Under the pieces are notes generated by a model. It made no database searches, had not been told where the DNA came from, and saw nothing but the letters and a program-made list of their open reading frames with translations. Positions 25,286-35,700 of a stretch of DNA of 64,000 bases are shown here, piece after piece. Position 1 is the stretch's first letter, and every line of letters starts with the position of its first letter. The translations under genes were made by a program, and so were the position numbers. Source of the stretch: Adhaeribacter soli (GTDB lineage: Bacteria > Bacteroidota > Bacteroidia > Cytophagales > Hymenobacteraceae); NCBI RefSeq assembly GCF_008727925.1, contig NZ_VTWT01000006.1, positions 62,001-126,000 of the forward strand, written 5' to 3'.

Positions 25286-25654
25286 TTAATCTTCCGGATA
25301 GGGAATAAATACAAAGTTGGTAAATTCTTCATCGATCACGAAAAGGCAGCAGAACTCATCCGGGTTTTTGTACGCGGCCTGAAATTCGGCAACCTTATCT
25401 TCGGCAATAATTTCCTGTTGCACAAAGTTGGCCAGGTAAGAAACCTGTACGTGCCAGCTTAAAGCTGCTTCTTCGGCGCGTAAAAGCATGGAGCCAACCG
25501 GAACCTCCTGCCGGGTGAAAATAAAGATCGGGAAGCTGGAAATTTCCCGTTTCCGGATCTGGTATGAAGCTTCTTTTAAAGTGTCGGAAACAACGGCAAA
25601 ATCCCTGGTAATGGTCCCTAAATATTTGCCGTTCAGTTCTGGGTCGTTTTGCAT
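25286..25654 (-). CDS. Conserved hypothetical protein, 122 residues, coupled to rlmD
   Basis: A soluble, acidic protein beginning MQNDPELNGKYLGTITRDFA. Its start codon lies one base after the rlmD stop, so the two are cotranscribed and probably coupled. The sequence is rich in aromatic residues (FPIFIFT, CCLFVIDEEFTNFVFIPYP) with no known motif and no signal peptide. The placement is the only hint: it may work with RlmD or in ribosome maturation, but that is inference. The coding pattern and gene spacing make it a credible gene. Confidence 0.75.
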   Translation of the reverse strand: MQNDPELNGKYLGTITRDFAVVSDTLKEASYQIRKREISSFPIFIFTRQEVPVGSMLLRAEEAALSWHVQVSYLANFVQQEIIAEDKVAEFQAAYKNPDEFCCLFVIDEEFTNFVFIPYPED

Positions 25655-25655
25655 G

Positions 25656-27056
25656 TTATTTTGCTATAAGTTGAACAATATTCTCCACGTGGTGCGTTTG
25701 CGGGAACATATCTACCGGCTGAATGCGGGTAACTTCGTATTTTTCCGAAAGCATTTCCAGGTCGCGGGCCTGCGTAGCCGGATTGCAGCTTACGTAAACA
25801 ATTTTCGGGGCGTGTACATCGAGCAGCATTTTAATTACGTCGGGGTGCATGCCGGCGCGCGGCGGGTCGGTAATGATCACATCCGGACGGCCATGCTCGG
25901 CAAAAAGCGCACCGTTCAGCACATCCTTCATATCGCCGGCGTAGAAAGTAGTATTGGTAATGTTGTTGATCTGCGAATTGATCTTAGCGTCTTCAATGGC
26001 GCTTGGCACGTATTCCACCCCAACCACTTTGGCGCTTTGGCGCGCTACAAAATTGGCGATGGTTCCCGCGCCCGTATACAGGTCGTACACGATCTCTTTG
26101 CCCGTTAAACCGGCAAAGTCGCGGGTAAGCTTGTAAAGTTCATACGCCTGGGCCGAGTTGGTCTGGTAGAAAGATTTCGGGCCAACCCGGAAACGTAAGC
26201 CTTCCATGCTTTCGTGAATGTAAGGTTCGCCGTGCACGCAGATCACGTCCAGATCGTGGAAGGTTTCGTTGCCTTTGGAATTGATCACGTAGTGGAGGGA
26301 GGTAATTTGCGGGAATTCTGCTAATAGAAAATCCAACAGCCCTTTAATATCTTCCGGCTGGTCCTGGAAAAACTGCATGATCACCATCAGTTCGCCGGTA
26401 TTGGCCGTCCGGATGATCAGGTTTCGTAAGAAGCCCTGCATTTTTACCAGGTCAAAGAAAACAAGGTCTTTATCCCGGGCATAATTGGCCACAGCCAGGC
26501 GAATTTCGTTGGAAGGACTTGGCTGCAGGTAGCAGTGCTGTACATCAATAATTTTATCGAAACGCTGGGGAATATGGAAGCCCAGGGCATTGCGGTTAAA
26601 TTCCTGTTCGGAACGGATCTGCTCGTAAGTAAGCCAGCGGTTATTCGAGAACGTAAATTCCAGTTTATTGCGGTAGTAACTTACCTGTTCGGAAGGCAGG
26701 ATCGGGTCTATAACCGGCAACGGGATCTTGCCGATGCGTTCCAGGTTATCCTTCACCTGCTTTTGCTTGTAATGAAGCTGGGTTTCATACCCGATATGCT
26801 GCCATTTGCAGCCGCCGCATACGCCAAAATGTTCGCAGAACGGTTGTACCCGCACGTCCGAATATTCATGGAATTTAACGGCTTTGGCCTCCAGGTAACT
26901 TTTTCTTTTTTTGGTAACCTGTAAGTCAACGATATCGCCGGGGGCTACATCCTTTACAAAAACCACCATATTCTGGTGGCGCACCAAACATTTTCCTTCC
27001 GCAACCATTTCTTCTATGCGGACATTGGGGATCAGGTCGAATTTTTTCTTTTTCAC
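25656..27056 (-). CDS. rlmD: 23S rRNA (uracil-5-)-methyltransferase RlmD
   Basis: A 466-residue class I SAM methyltransferase. It has an N-terminal TRAM RNA-binding domain (residues 5-65) and an iron-sulfur cluster motif with Cys74, Cys80 and Cys83 (CEHFGVCGGC). The catalytic domain carries YDLYTGAGTIANFVA (SAM site), TDPPRAGM and YVSCNPATQARD with the nucleophilic Cys. It methylates C5 of uridine in 23S rRNA (U1939 in E. coli). RlmCD-type enzymes with two targets cannot be excluded. A TAATTTTG element lies just upstream. Confidence 0.93.
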   Translation of the reverse strand: MKKKKFDLIPNVRIEEMVAEGKCLVRHQNMVVFVKDVAPGDIVDLQVTKKRKSYLEAKAVKFHEYSDVRVQPFCEHFGVCGGCKWQHIGYETQLHYKQKQVKDNLERIGKIPLPVIDPILPSEQVSYYRNKLEFTFSNNRWLTYEQIRSEQEFNRNALGFHIPQRFDKIIDVQHCYLQPSPSNEIRLAVANYARDKDLVFFDLVKMQGFLRNLIIRTANTGELMVIMQFFQDQPEDIKGLLDFLLAEFPQITSLHYVINSKGNETFHDLDVICVHGEPYIHESMEGLRFRVGPKSFYQTNSAQAYELYKLTRDFAGLTGKEIVYDLYTGAGTIANFVARQSAKVVGVEYVPSAIEDAKINSQINNITNTTFYAGDMKDVLNGALFAEHGRPDVIITDPPRAGMHPDVIKMLLDVHAPKIVYVSCNPATQARDLEMLSEKYEVTRIQPVDMFPQTHHVENIVQLIAK

Positions 27057-27063
27057 GATACTG

Positions 27064-27071
27064 CAAAATTA
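27064..27071 (-). promoter_or_regulatory. Candidate -7 element for rlmD
   Basis: TAATTTTG read on the minus strand lies about 10 bases before the rlmD start. It matches TAnnTTTG exactly but has no clear -33 partner. Confidence 0.35.
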
Positions 27072-27125
27072 ATTTATTAAGCCACAGTATCGGCCGATTA
27101 TCTTAAAAATTGATAAATTTATCGT

Positions 27126-28994
27126 ATGAAATTCGCGAAATACTGCTGCTGTTTGGTTCTTGTATTAACTGGCTTCCCGGGTTTGGCCTCGCATCTGGTG
27201 GGCGGCGAATTTCAGGTCAGAGCCAAAGGTAACTTCCGGTACGATATTGAGCTTCACGTTTATGGCGATGTCGCTAATCTGGTTCCGGGAGCGCAAGGCA
27301 ACGAAGATATAGATGTGGCAGTCGGGATCTTCTCGAAAAAAACCAACCGGGTAGTAGAAGTATTCAGAATGCCACTTGTTTCTACCAGCTCTGTGCCTTA
27401 TATAAACCGGCAGTGCGTAAGTGGTTCTATTTCCACTAAAATTCTGAAATACCGGCTTGAAAAAGAACTATCCCCTTCCTTATACGGCGACCCGGCCGGC
27501 TATTATATTGTTTGGGAAAGGTGTTGCCGGAACCGGGATATTAGCAATATTATGATTCCCGGAAATTCCGGGCTGCTTTATTATGCCGAAATACCCCCGG
27601 TTATAGCAAACCGACAGCCCTTTATAAACAGTTTGCCGGTTTTTCCGCCTATTCCTCCGGATCACCTTTGCGTTGATGAGCTTTTCCAGTATTCCATGAA
27701 GGCTACCGATGCTGATGGCGATCAACTGGTTTATTCCTTATCCGAACCTATCAGAGGTCATTCCGACCAAGCCCTGCCCAGATTAACTTCGCCTTACCCG
27801 GCCCCATATCCCCTGGTTTTCTGGCAATCCGGATACGGCATTAACGACCAGATTTTAGGAAACCCTAAGTTAACCATCAATTCTCAGACCGGCTTGTTAA
27901 CCGTAAAACCAGCATTCTCCGGTTTATTTGTTTTTGCAATTACCTGCGCCGAATACCGCAACGGGGTTAAAATAGGGGAGGTCCGAAGGGATGTTCAGGT
28001 TTTGGTGAATAATTGCCAGACAAACAAAGAACCGAAAATAACGCTCCGGGCGCCGGGCACCACCCGCGACTACATGGAAGGAGACACGCTGCTGGTTACC
28101 GATGCCACCAATCACTGTTTCCCGATCACTTTTTCCGATCCGGATGTAGGCCAGACGGTTCAGTTAAAAGCCATTCCGGTTAATTTCTCGGGTACGCCAA
28201 ACATCAGTCCTGCCTCTTTTAAAGTGGAACGCCCGAACCAGGTTTTTACCAGCCAGATCTGCTGGCCCGATTGCAACATTAATTCCCCGAACCAGCTTTA
28301 TAAAGTAAAACTGGTAATTACCGACGATGCCTGCGGCGCCATTGGTTCCGACACCCTGGAACTAACCTTCCGGGTAATTCCAAAACCAAATGCCAGGCCT
28401 ATTATTGCGCTGCAGGAACCCGGGAATACCCTGCAGTTATTTGTTGATAAACCCCGCACGTTCAACTTACTCAGTACCGATGCCGACAATGACCAGCTGG
28501 AAGTCCGGATGATCGGTCTGGATTTTGATCCGGTGGCAGAAGGTATGCAACTGGAACCGGTTTCAGGAAAAGGGCAAGTACTTTCCCGTTTTACCTGGAC
28601 GGCAAACTGCACCAACCTGAACCGTCAGGGACCCTATGAGCTGCAGTTTATTGTAAAAGATAACAGCTGTTTTTCCAACCATACCGATACCGTTCAGGTA
28701 CGCCTTCAGGTGAATGACGTTCCCAGGGATACCGTGGAATTTCTGCCGCCTAACATCTTTACTCCGAACGGCGACGGCCGGAACGATACATTTGTTATGC
28801 CTACCTTGCCTACTGATAATTGCCAGGATACGTTTCAGGAAATTCAGATCTATAGCCGCTGGGGCACCAGGGTATTTCAGTCTGCTGATCGGCAATTTGC
28901 CTGGGATGGCCGGAATGTAAGCGACGGGGTGTACTACTACCACATTCGTTACGGCAAAAAGCAATATAAAGGCCACGTGTCTATTTTGAGGTAA
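27126..28994 (+). CDS. T9SS type B sorted surface protein (gliding-motility C-terminal domain)
   Basis: A 622-residue secreted protein. The signal peptide ends near ASHLVGGEF. The N-terminal domain (to about residue 270) starts SHLVGGEFQVRAKGNFRYDI and closely resembles the N-terminus of the 2251-residue protein encoded at 29749. Ig/cadherin-like beta repeats follow. The C-terminal 90 residues are a type B (CHU_C) sorting domain: PNIFTPNGDGRNDTFV, IYSRWGTRVF, and WDGRNVSDGVYYYHIRY. It is a probable cell-surface adhesin or scaffold secreted by the T9SS. No catalytic motif is seen. Confidence 0.88.
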   Translation: MKFAKYCCCLVLVLTGFPGLASHLVGGEFQVRAKGNFRYDIELHVYGDVANLVPGAQGNEDIDVAVGIFSKKTNRVVEVFRMPLVSTSSVPYINRQCVSGSISTKILKYRLEKELSPSLYGDPAGYYIVWERCCRNRDISNIMIPGNSGLLYYAEIPPVIANRQPFINSLPVFPPIPPDHLCVDELFQYSMKATDADGDQLVYSLSEPIRGHSDQALPRLTSPYPAPYPLVFWQSGYGINDQILGNPKLTINSQTGLLTVKPAFSGLFVFAITCAEYRNGVKIGEVRRDVQVLVNNCQTNKEPKITLRAPGTTRDYMEGDTLLVTDATNHCFPITFSDPDVGQTVQLKAIPVNFSGTPNISPASFKVERPNQVFTSQICWPDCNINSPNQLYKVKLVITDDACGAIGSDTLELTFRVIPKPNARPIIALQEPGNTLQLFVDKPRTFNLLSTDADNDQLEVRMIGLDFDPVAEGMQLEPVSGKGQVLSRFTWTANCTNLNRQGPYELQFIVKDNSCFSNHTDTVQVRLQVNDVPRDTVEFLPPNIFTPNGDGRNDTFVMPTLPTDNCQDTFQEIQIYSRWGTRVFQSADRQFAWDGRNVSDGVYYYHIRYGKKQYKGHVSILR

Positions 28995-29008
28995 GCTGAA
29001 GCTATCTC

Positions 29009-29302
29009 AAAAAATATTTCCTTGTAACGCAGGTAGCACAGGGTTTATACCCTAATCCTTTCCCGTAACTTTTCTGCAACCACGGTTAAAGTACACATAT
29101 TGGATGAAGTCCCCCTTTGGATGGGGTAGGGGGAGGTTCACACATTCCTGATAAAAATCAAATATTGTAAAATCCTCCCTCTCGCCCCTCCAAAGGTGGA
29201 GCTGCAATAACTAACTGCAGCTTTTCAATTATAATCGACTTTTTCCAGAGAAGATATGGGACAGGATAATGGTTTAAACCCTGCGCTACAAAGAAATATT
29301 TT
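29009..29302. repeat. Element with nested inverted repeats
   Basis: The outer arms, 29009-29063 and 29258-29302, are imperfect inverted copies (AAATATTTC, GGGTTTA and ATCCT blocks are shared). Inside is a second inverted pair at 29110-29136 and 29174-29201 (CCCCCTTTGGATGGGG and GCCCCTCCAAAGG). Inside the right part is a small AGCTGCA/TGCAGCT hairpin. No gene is present. It looks like one intergenic repeat inserted into another. Confidence 0.6.
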
Positions 29303-29495
29303 GTCAGTTACAATTTAAAAGCTGCACTGGTACTTTCGTTGGTTTCCAGGAAAGTGCCGGTTTTTGCTTCATCTTCGAAACGGTAGGTTTTCTGGTAGAA
29401 AAGTGGATTTACTTCATTGATATTTAACTTTAGTGTTCTCCTTGTTTGGCCTTTTCCTAACTAACATTTTATAATGATTACGCATTCATTGCCCT
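29303..29495. other. Gene-free stretch between two repeat elements
   Basis: Together with the neighbouring repeats this is part of a 750-base gap between convergent genes. No reading frame with family resemblance and no further structure is seen here. Confidence 0.4.
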
Positions 29496-29629
29496 CTGCT
29501 TTAGCTGACGGTTACCAGTAACTATGCTTGCAGCGTTAGCCAAAAAATCAGGAAGAAGGAGAGGAGTATGTGTAAAATTTAGGCTTAAGCCTTTAAGGAA
29601 ATTACCTTTCTATCCTTCAGCTAAAGCAG
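29496..29629. repeat. Inverted repeat CTGCTTTAGCTGA
   Basis: CTGCTTTAGCTGA at 29496-29508 is matched in exact reverse complement at 29617-29629, with about 108 bases of gene-free sequence between. A short palindrome TTAGGCTTAAGCCTTTAA lies inside at about 29579-29596. Confidence 0.55.
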
Positions 29630-29694
29630 CCGGAAACGATTAGCAACTATGGAATTGCTGGCTTTCGGATTAGAAACCTACAAACGGATTAAAC

Positions 29695-29728
29695 AAAAAA
29701 ATGCCACCTGAATCGGGTGGCATTTTTT
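29695..29728 (-). terminator. Terminator of the 2251-residue protein gene
   Basis: Arms AAAAAATGCCACC and GGTGGCATTTTTT with a seven-base loop lie 20 bases beyond the minus-strand stop codon. Confidence 0.88.
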
Positions 29729-29748
29729 GTATTGGAGAGAGGGGGAGT

Positions 29749-32700
29749 TTATCTTACAATTTCTACCCAGCCTTTGTAGGTTTTACCGTTCGGCAACTTC
29801 ATGAAATAGTAGTACGTGCCATCGGCCACGTCTTTGCCATCCCACTTGTTATCGTAGTCTTTTTTACGGTAAACTTCTTTGCCCCAGCGGTTAAAGATGC
29901 TTAACTCATTGCCCGGGTAAAGCTGGATGTTCTCCACTACAAAATAATCGTTTCTGGTATCGTTGTTTGGCGTGAAGATGTTGTAGAAGGCAAGCTCATT
30001 GGCAAAGCTCAGGCATTTTTCATTAGACCAGGAAACCCGGCCGTCCATACTGATTGCCTTTATGCGATAGCACTGGTTAAAGCCCCTGCCGGAAATATCT
30101 TTCAGCAAAGCCGTTGTATCCGTTGCCTGACCTACCCACTCAAAAGAACCATTATCGGCTTTAAGGTAGATCGCGTATTCCTTTACGCCGTTCGCGCCCC
30201 AGCCCCGGTAAGCATTCCATTGTAACTCAACCGATTTGGCTTTTTCGTTACCGCTAACTTTAGATAGCAGGATCTGGTTGTGAGCCGGCGATTTAAGCGT
30301 AGAGCCGCACTGGTTGGTGCTTTCCAGGTAATACTCATACTGCATTTCCTTGGTGTTCACGCTGTTGTCGGTAAAGTTGGTGGCCGTGTTGGCGACCGTA
30401 CCTGCTTTCACCACAATTCCCGATGGAATTTCCCGACGGTAAATATCTATGTCCTGCCGGTTAGCCGAATTGCTTTGCATTCTGAAGTTCAGCACAATTA
30501 CCTGATCATTTTGCTCTGCCGTAGTAACGGTTTCCAATACCAGATTGGCCGGATCGTTGGTTACATTCAGAGTGAAAGGCGAACCTGCACAGCCGGTTGC
30601 TGATCTCGGGGTAACGATTATCGATTTGGTTGTGGTATTATCCCAGTTCACATAAATGCTGTCGTTAGTGGTTGGTGAGAAAGAGCCGCCAATTACCTGC
30701 CAGTCGAATTCACTTCCCGGAGTACCTTTTACAGAGTAAAGGTGGTTTTTCAGGTTTTCCGGGCAAACAAACTTAGGACCGGAAATAGAATCCAGCTCCG
30801 GTTTCGTCGTTACGGTAATTACTTTCGTGATCGGCGTGCCTACGCAATTCGACGCATTCGTTTCAGTTACCGATAAGGTGTACTGTCCGGCCGTACCGGC
30901 ATTGAATGCGGCATTGGAGGAAGTTCCCGGCAGGGCCGTAGTAGTCCCGTTGAAAGTTACCGACCAGGCGTAAGTTGAAGTTGCAGGAGCACCGGTCAGG
31001 TTGTAGGCAATATTCGTCTCATTCTCACATACGCTTAACGGGCCCGCTATGGTCAGGTTCGCATCCGGAGAAGGAAGCACGGTTACGCTCAGCGGGTTAG
31101 AATCGCCGAAGCAATTGGCCAGGCCGGTTGTGCTGTTTTCTCTTACCACAATGTTGTAAGTTCCCGGGGTGGTCCAGGTTGCAAAAATGGTATCGCCGCG
31201 GGTATTGCCGGCCGGCATGGTAACCGTAGCGCCCGGCACCGTCCAGACAAAGGTAGAGCCCACGGTAGGGTTAGGCATTACGTAGCGGATCTGGGTAGCC
31301 TGGTTTTGGCAGATGGTAAGCTGACCAACCGGCTGAGAAGTTACCAGCACCGGATTTACCGTTACGGCAAGTGTGCCCGGAGTTCCGGAACAACCCAGCG
31401 TATTTACCGGCGTTGCTGTTATGGTAGCTGCAGATGCAGCACCCCAGTTCACCACAATGGCTGTAGTTCCCTGCCCGGAAACGAGGGTTCCGCCGGAAAC
31501 GGTCCACTGGTAAGTAGTTTCTCTTGGAGTCACGATCTGGTAAGTCACGCCGTTCAGGCCAGGGCAAACGGAAACCGGGCCGGAAATCTGATCGGTAAGC
31601 GGTGTGCCATTGATCGTAATGATTTTGGTTACAGTTCCAACACAGCCGGTAGCCGAGTTGGTTTCCATTAATACAACAGTATGCGTTCCTGCACCTAAAG
31701 TAGCCGGATCGAAAGCTGTTGTAAGCGGAGCTCCATTAACCGTGAAAGTAGTGGTGCTTCCGGTTGGGGCAGCCGGCAGGTTTACAGCCGCATCGTTTGC
31801 ACAATAGCTGCTGTTCAGGAAAGCCAGGCTTGGTGCAGGAATAGCATTGATAGTAACCGTTCTGGTGGCTGTTACCGAGCAATTGTCCGGCGTAGAAGTA
31901 GTAGTTACCGAAACCGTATGGGAACCAACCCCTAAAGCAGCAGGATCGAAAGTGGCAGCTGCTGCACCGTTCACGGTGAAGGTGCTGCCTGGTATGTTCA
32001 GGGAAACGGCCGGCTCGTTCTGGCAGTAAGTCATTGCCAGCGTTCCGAAGTTGGCCGTAGGTACAGGTTTAATGGTAATGGTCTGGGTTGCCGTTCCGGT
32101 GCAGTTGCTGGTATTGGTATTGCTCACCACAACCGTATGGTTTCCTACTGCTAACGCAGCCGGATCCAGGGAGGTAGCGGCTACGCCGTTAATGGTAAAG
32201 GTGCTGCCCGCCAGGTTGCTTGCCAGCGTAACAACTCCTTCGTTCTGGCAATAAGAGGCATTCAGGTTCGTAAAGGCCGGAGCAGGAACCGCATTTACTG
32301 TAATAGTACGACTTGTAGAATCCATACAGCCACCAACTATAGCCGTAGATTCCAGTACCTTAATGGTATGAGTTCCAACACCAAGGGCTGCCGGGTCGAA
32401 GGTTGTCTGATTTAATACCCCATTAATGCTATAGTTCACCAGGTTACCGCCGCTACCTCCCGGCAAAGCCACCGCAGTAGCGTTCAGGCAGTATGCAGGC
32501 GCTAAGAAAGCTAGCGATGGTACCGGAACCGGATTAACGGCAATAGTTCTGGTTGCAGAAACCGAGCAGCCAGCTGCATTGATGGTAGTAACTGCAACGG
32601 TATGGTTTCCTACGCCTAAAGTAGCCGGATTGAAGTTGCTGGCAGCGGTACCGTTTATCGTAAAGGTGCTGCCGGCTACCGCACTCAGGGAAACTACTGG

Positions 32701-35700
32701 TTCGTTGGCGCAATAGGTATTTTTTAAAGGTCCGAAATCAGCTGTAGGCACCGCATTCACCTGAATTGTTCTGGTAGCAGTTCCGGTGCAGCCGTTCTCA
32801 ATTTTAGTTACCATTACCGTGTGCGTACCCGGTCCCAAAACGGCAGGGTTGAACGAATTTCCGGCCGGAGCCACGCCGTTAATGGTATACGTTCCCTGAG
32901 CAGGATCGAGGGTAACTGCGGTAGCAGTCTGGCAATAAGCAGTATTCAGGAAAGCCAGGCTAGGAGCAGGAACTGCGTTTATGGTTACTGTTTTCGAAAC
33001 GGAGGCATTGCAACCGGCGGCATTGGTTTCCGATAAAGCAACGGTATAGGTTCCGGCTGCCAGCGTTCCTGGGTCAAAGCTTCCCGCAGGGTTTCCATTT
33101 ATAGTAGTTCCGGCCGGTAAGGTTACCGCAGCTTCATTTTTGCAGTAGTTGCTGGCCAGTAAGGCAAGGCTAGGCGTTGGCAGGGCATTTACCGCAATGG
33201 TTTTTGTAACGGTAGCACTGCAGGAGCCATTGTTTTCGGTAATAGTAACCGTATGGTTTCCGGCTCCTAAAGTGCCCGGGTTGAATGTGCCTGAAGGGAC
33301 TGCCGGGCCGGAATTAATAGCGTAAGTAATACCGGCTCCTGCAGGCAGGTTTACCGCAGGGGCATTTACGCAGTAGTTATTATTCAGGAAAGAAAGGCTT
33401 GGAGCAGGAGTGGCGTTAATGGTTACCGTTTTGTTTGTCGTAACGGTGCAGCCGGCTGCATTCGTTTCGGTTAAGGAAACCGGGTAAGTGCCAACTCCTA
33501 AAACCGAAGGGTCGAAGGTCGCCGCCGGGTTACCGTTAATAGTGGTTCCGGCCGGCAAGGTTACCGCTGCTTGTCCGGCGCAGTAACTGTTTGCAAGTAC
33601 GGCTAAGCTCGGAGCAGGTACGGCCTCAATAGTAACCGTTTTCGTGGCAGTTCCGGTACAACCGTTTACAGTAACCGAAGTTAAAACAGTATGATTCCCA
33701 ACCGATAAAGTAGCCGGATCCAGCGTGGAGGCAACAATTCCGTTAATTGTACTATTAGCAGGTAAAGTTACCGGAGCAGCATTCTTGCATAAAGAATTTG
33801 GAACAGTTGCCAGGCTCACGGTAGGGCTTGGTTTTACGGTTATCGTTACCTGGTCGGTGCTGGTGCAGCCACTGGCGTTCGTACCCGTTACCGTGTAAGT
33901 GGTAGTTGTTGCCGGGGTAACGGAAATGTTGTTGCCTGTAAAGGTGGTCGATCCGTCGTTCCAGCTGAATACGGCAGCGCCGGTTGCGGTTAACGTGGTA
34001 CTGGTGCCCGCGCAGATCTCCCGAGAAGCGCCTGCATCTACGTTCGGTAGCGGATTTACGGTTACGGTAAGCTGGGCGGTGGCAGTACAGTTGCCGGCAT
34101 CGGTACCCGTTACGGTGTAGGTAGTGGTTGCAGTAGGATTTACGGTAATGCTGTTGCCGGTAAACGTATTGGTTCCATCGGTCCAGGAATAGGAATTCGC
34201 TCCGGTAGCAGTAAGGGTTGCTGTTTGTCCCGCACAAATAGACTGGCTTGAGACGGCCAGAACCGGTCTTGGTAAAACTGTTACTGTAACCTGGTCGTTT
34301 CCGGTGCAGGAACCCGCGGTAGTCCCGGTTACCGTGTAGGTGGTAGTAGCTGTTGGGGTAACGGTAACCGAAGCACCGGTAAAGGTATTCGTACCATCGG
34401 TCCAGGAGTAAGAGCCGGCGCCGGTTGCAGTCAGGGTGGTAGCAGATCCGGCACAGATCGTTTTATCAGTTCCTGCATTCACCACCGGACCCGGAGTTAC
34501 CGTTACGGTAACCTGATCGGTGCTGGAGCAGCCGTTCGCGTTTAAGCCGGTTACAGTATAGGTAGTATTAGTCGTCGGATTAACGGCAACATTGTTTCCT
34601 GTAAAGGTATTTGTTCCATCGGTCCAGGTATAGGTTGCCGCACCGGAGGCCGTTAATGTGGTGCTGGCGCCCACGCAAATGGTACGATCGGTCCCGGCGT
34701 TAACGGCTGGCGGAGGAGTTACTGTTACGGTTACCGTATTTGTGCCGGTACAACCTGTCCCACCTGCACCAACTACCGTGTAAGTAGTAGTTGTGGTTGG
34801 CGAAACGGTAACATTTGTGCCGGTAAAAGTATTGGTGCCGTCGGTCCAGGTATAGCTGGTAGCGCCGGCAGCGGTTAAGGTTACCGGTGTGCCGGCGCAA
34901 ACAGGTGCCGGAGCATTAACCGTAACGTTCAGACCCAAACCAACATTCACAAAAAAGCTCACCGAATCGCGGCAGGTGCCGGTTCCGGTTTCAATGGCCG
35001 TTAATTTGTAGCGGCCGGGCGTAGTCCAGTTTACCTGAACATTAGGGTTTGTCCGGCTGCCAACAAACGTTCCGCCACCCTGTAAGCGCCAGTTATAGTT
35101 GGCGGTAGCTTTACTGGTTACGTTATACGCTTCGTTGGTTCCCGTGCAGACAGTGGTATCGCCGAAGATTCTTTCCGGGCCTTTGTATTTTACAACTTCA
35201 ATCTGGATCGTTTCACTCCGCTTGCCGGGAGGGCAGTTGTTATCTTCTACGGTAATATTTACAGGATAAGTATTCGCCTCTCCGCAAACAGAAGTAAAGG
35301 TTAACGGAAATGAAGTACCGGTTGTAATATTAGAGAAGTTTAATACATTGCTTGTTGAAGAACCAGACAAGCCGTTGAAAGTGGCATTCTTATTCCCCGG
35401 GCCATCAAATAAAGGACTGGAAACACTAACCTTCATCCGCTGAGTACCCCCAGGAGTTGCTTCACTGTCGTTGAAGGTAAAGTTGGTTACAGGTATTGCA
35501 TCGCCTTCCGTAATTGTAATTACCCGCGGCCCGGTAAATGTTGGTTTAACGTTAGGCGTTAAAGTAACATTTTTCACCACAATCTGGATATCGCGGATAG
35601 TAGAACCGATCTGTACATCGACCCCGTTTATATTCCGGTATTCCTTAACCTGAAAAGAAACAACATAAAAACCAGCTGCCGGCGCATAATACTTTGCGAG

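Noticed and set aside
25205-25462. Plus-strand frame of 85 codons after thiL
   Set aside because: It begins in the terminator hairpin and is antisense to the 122-residue gene coupled to rlmD.
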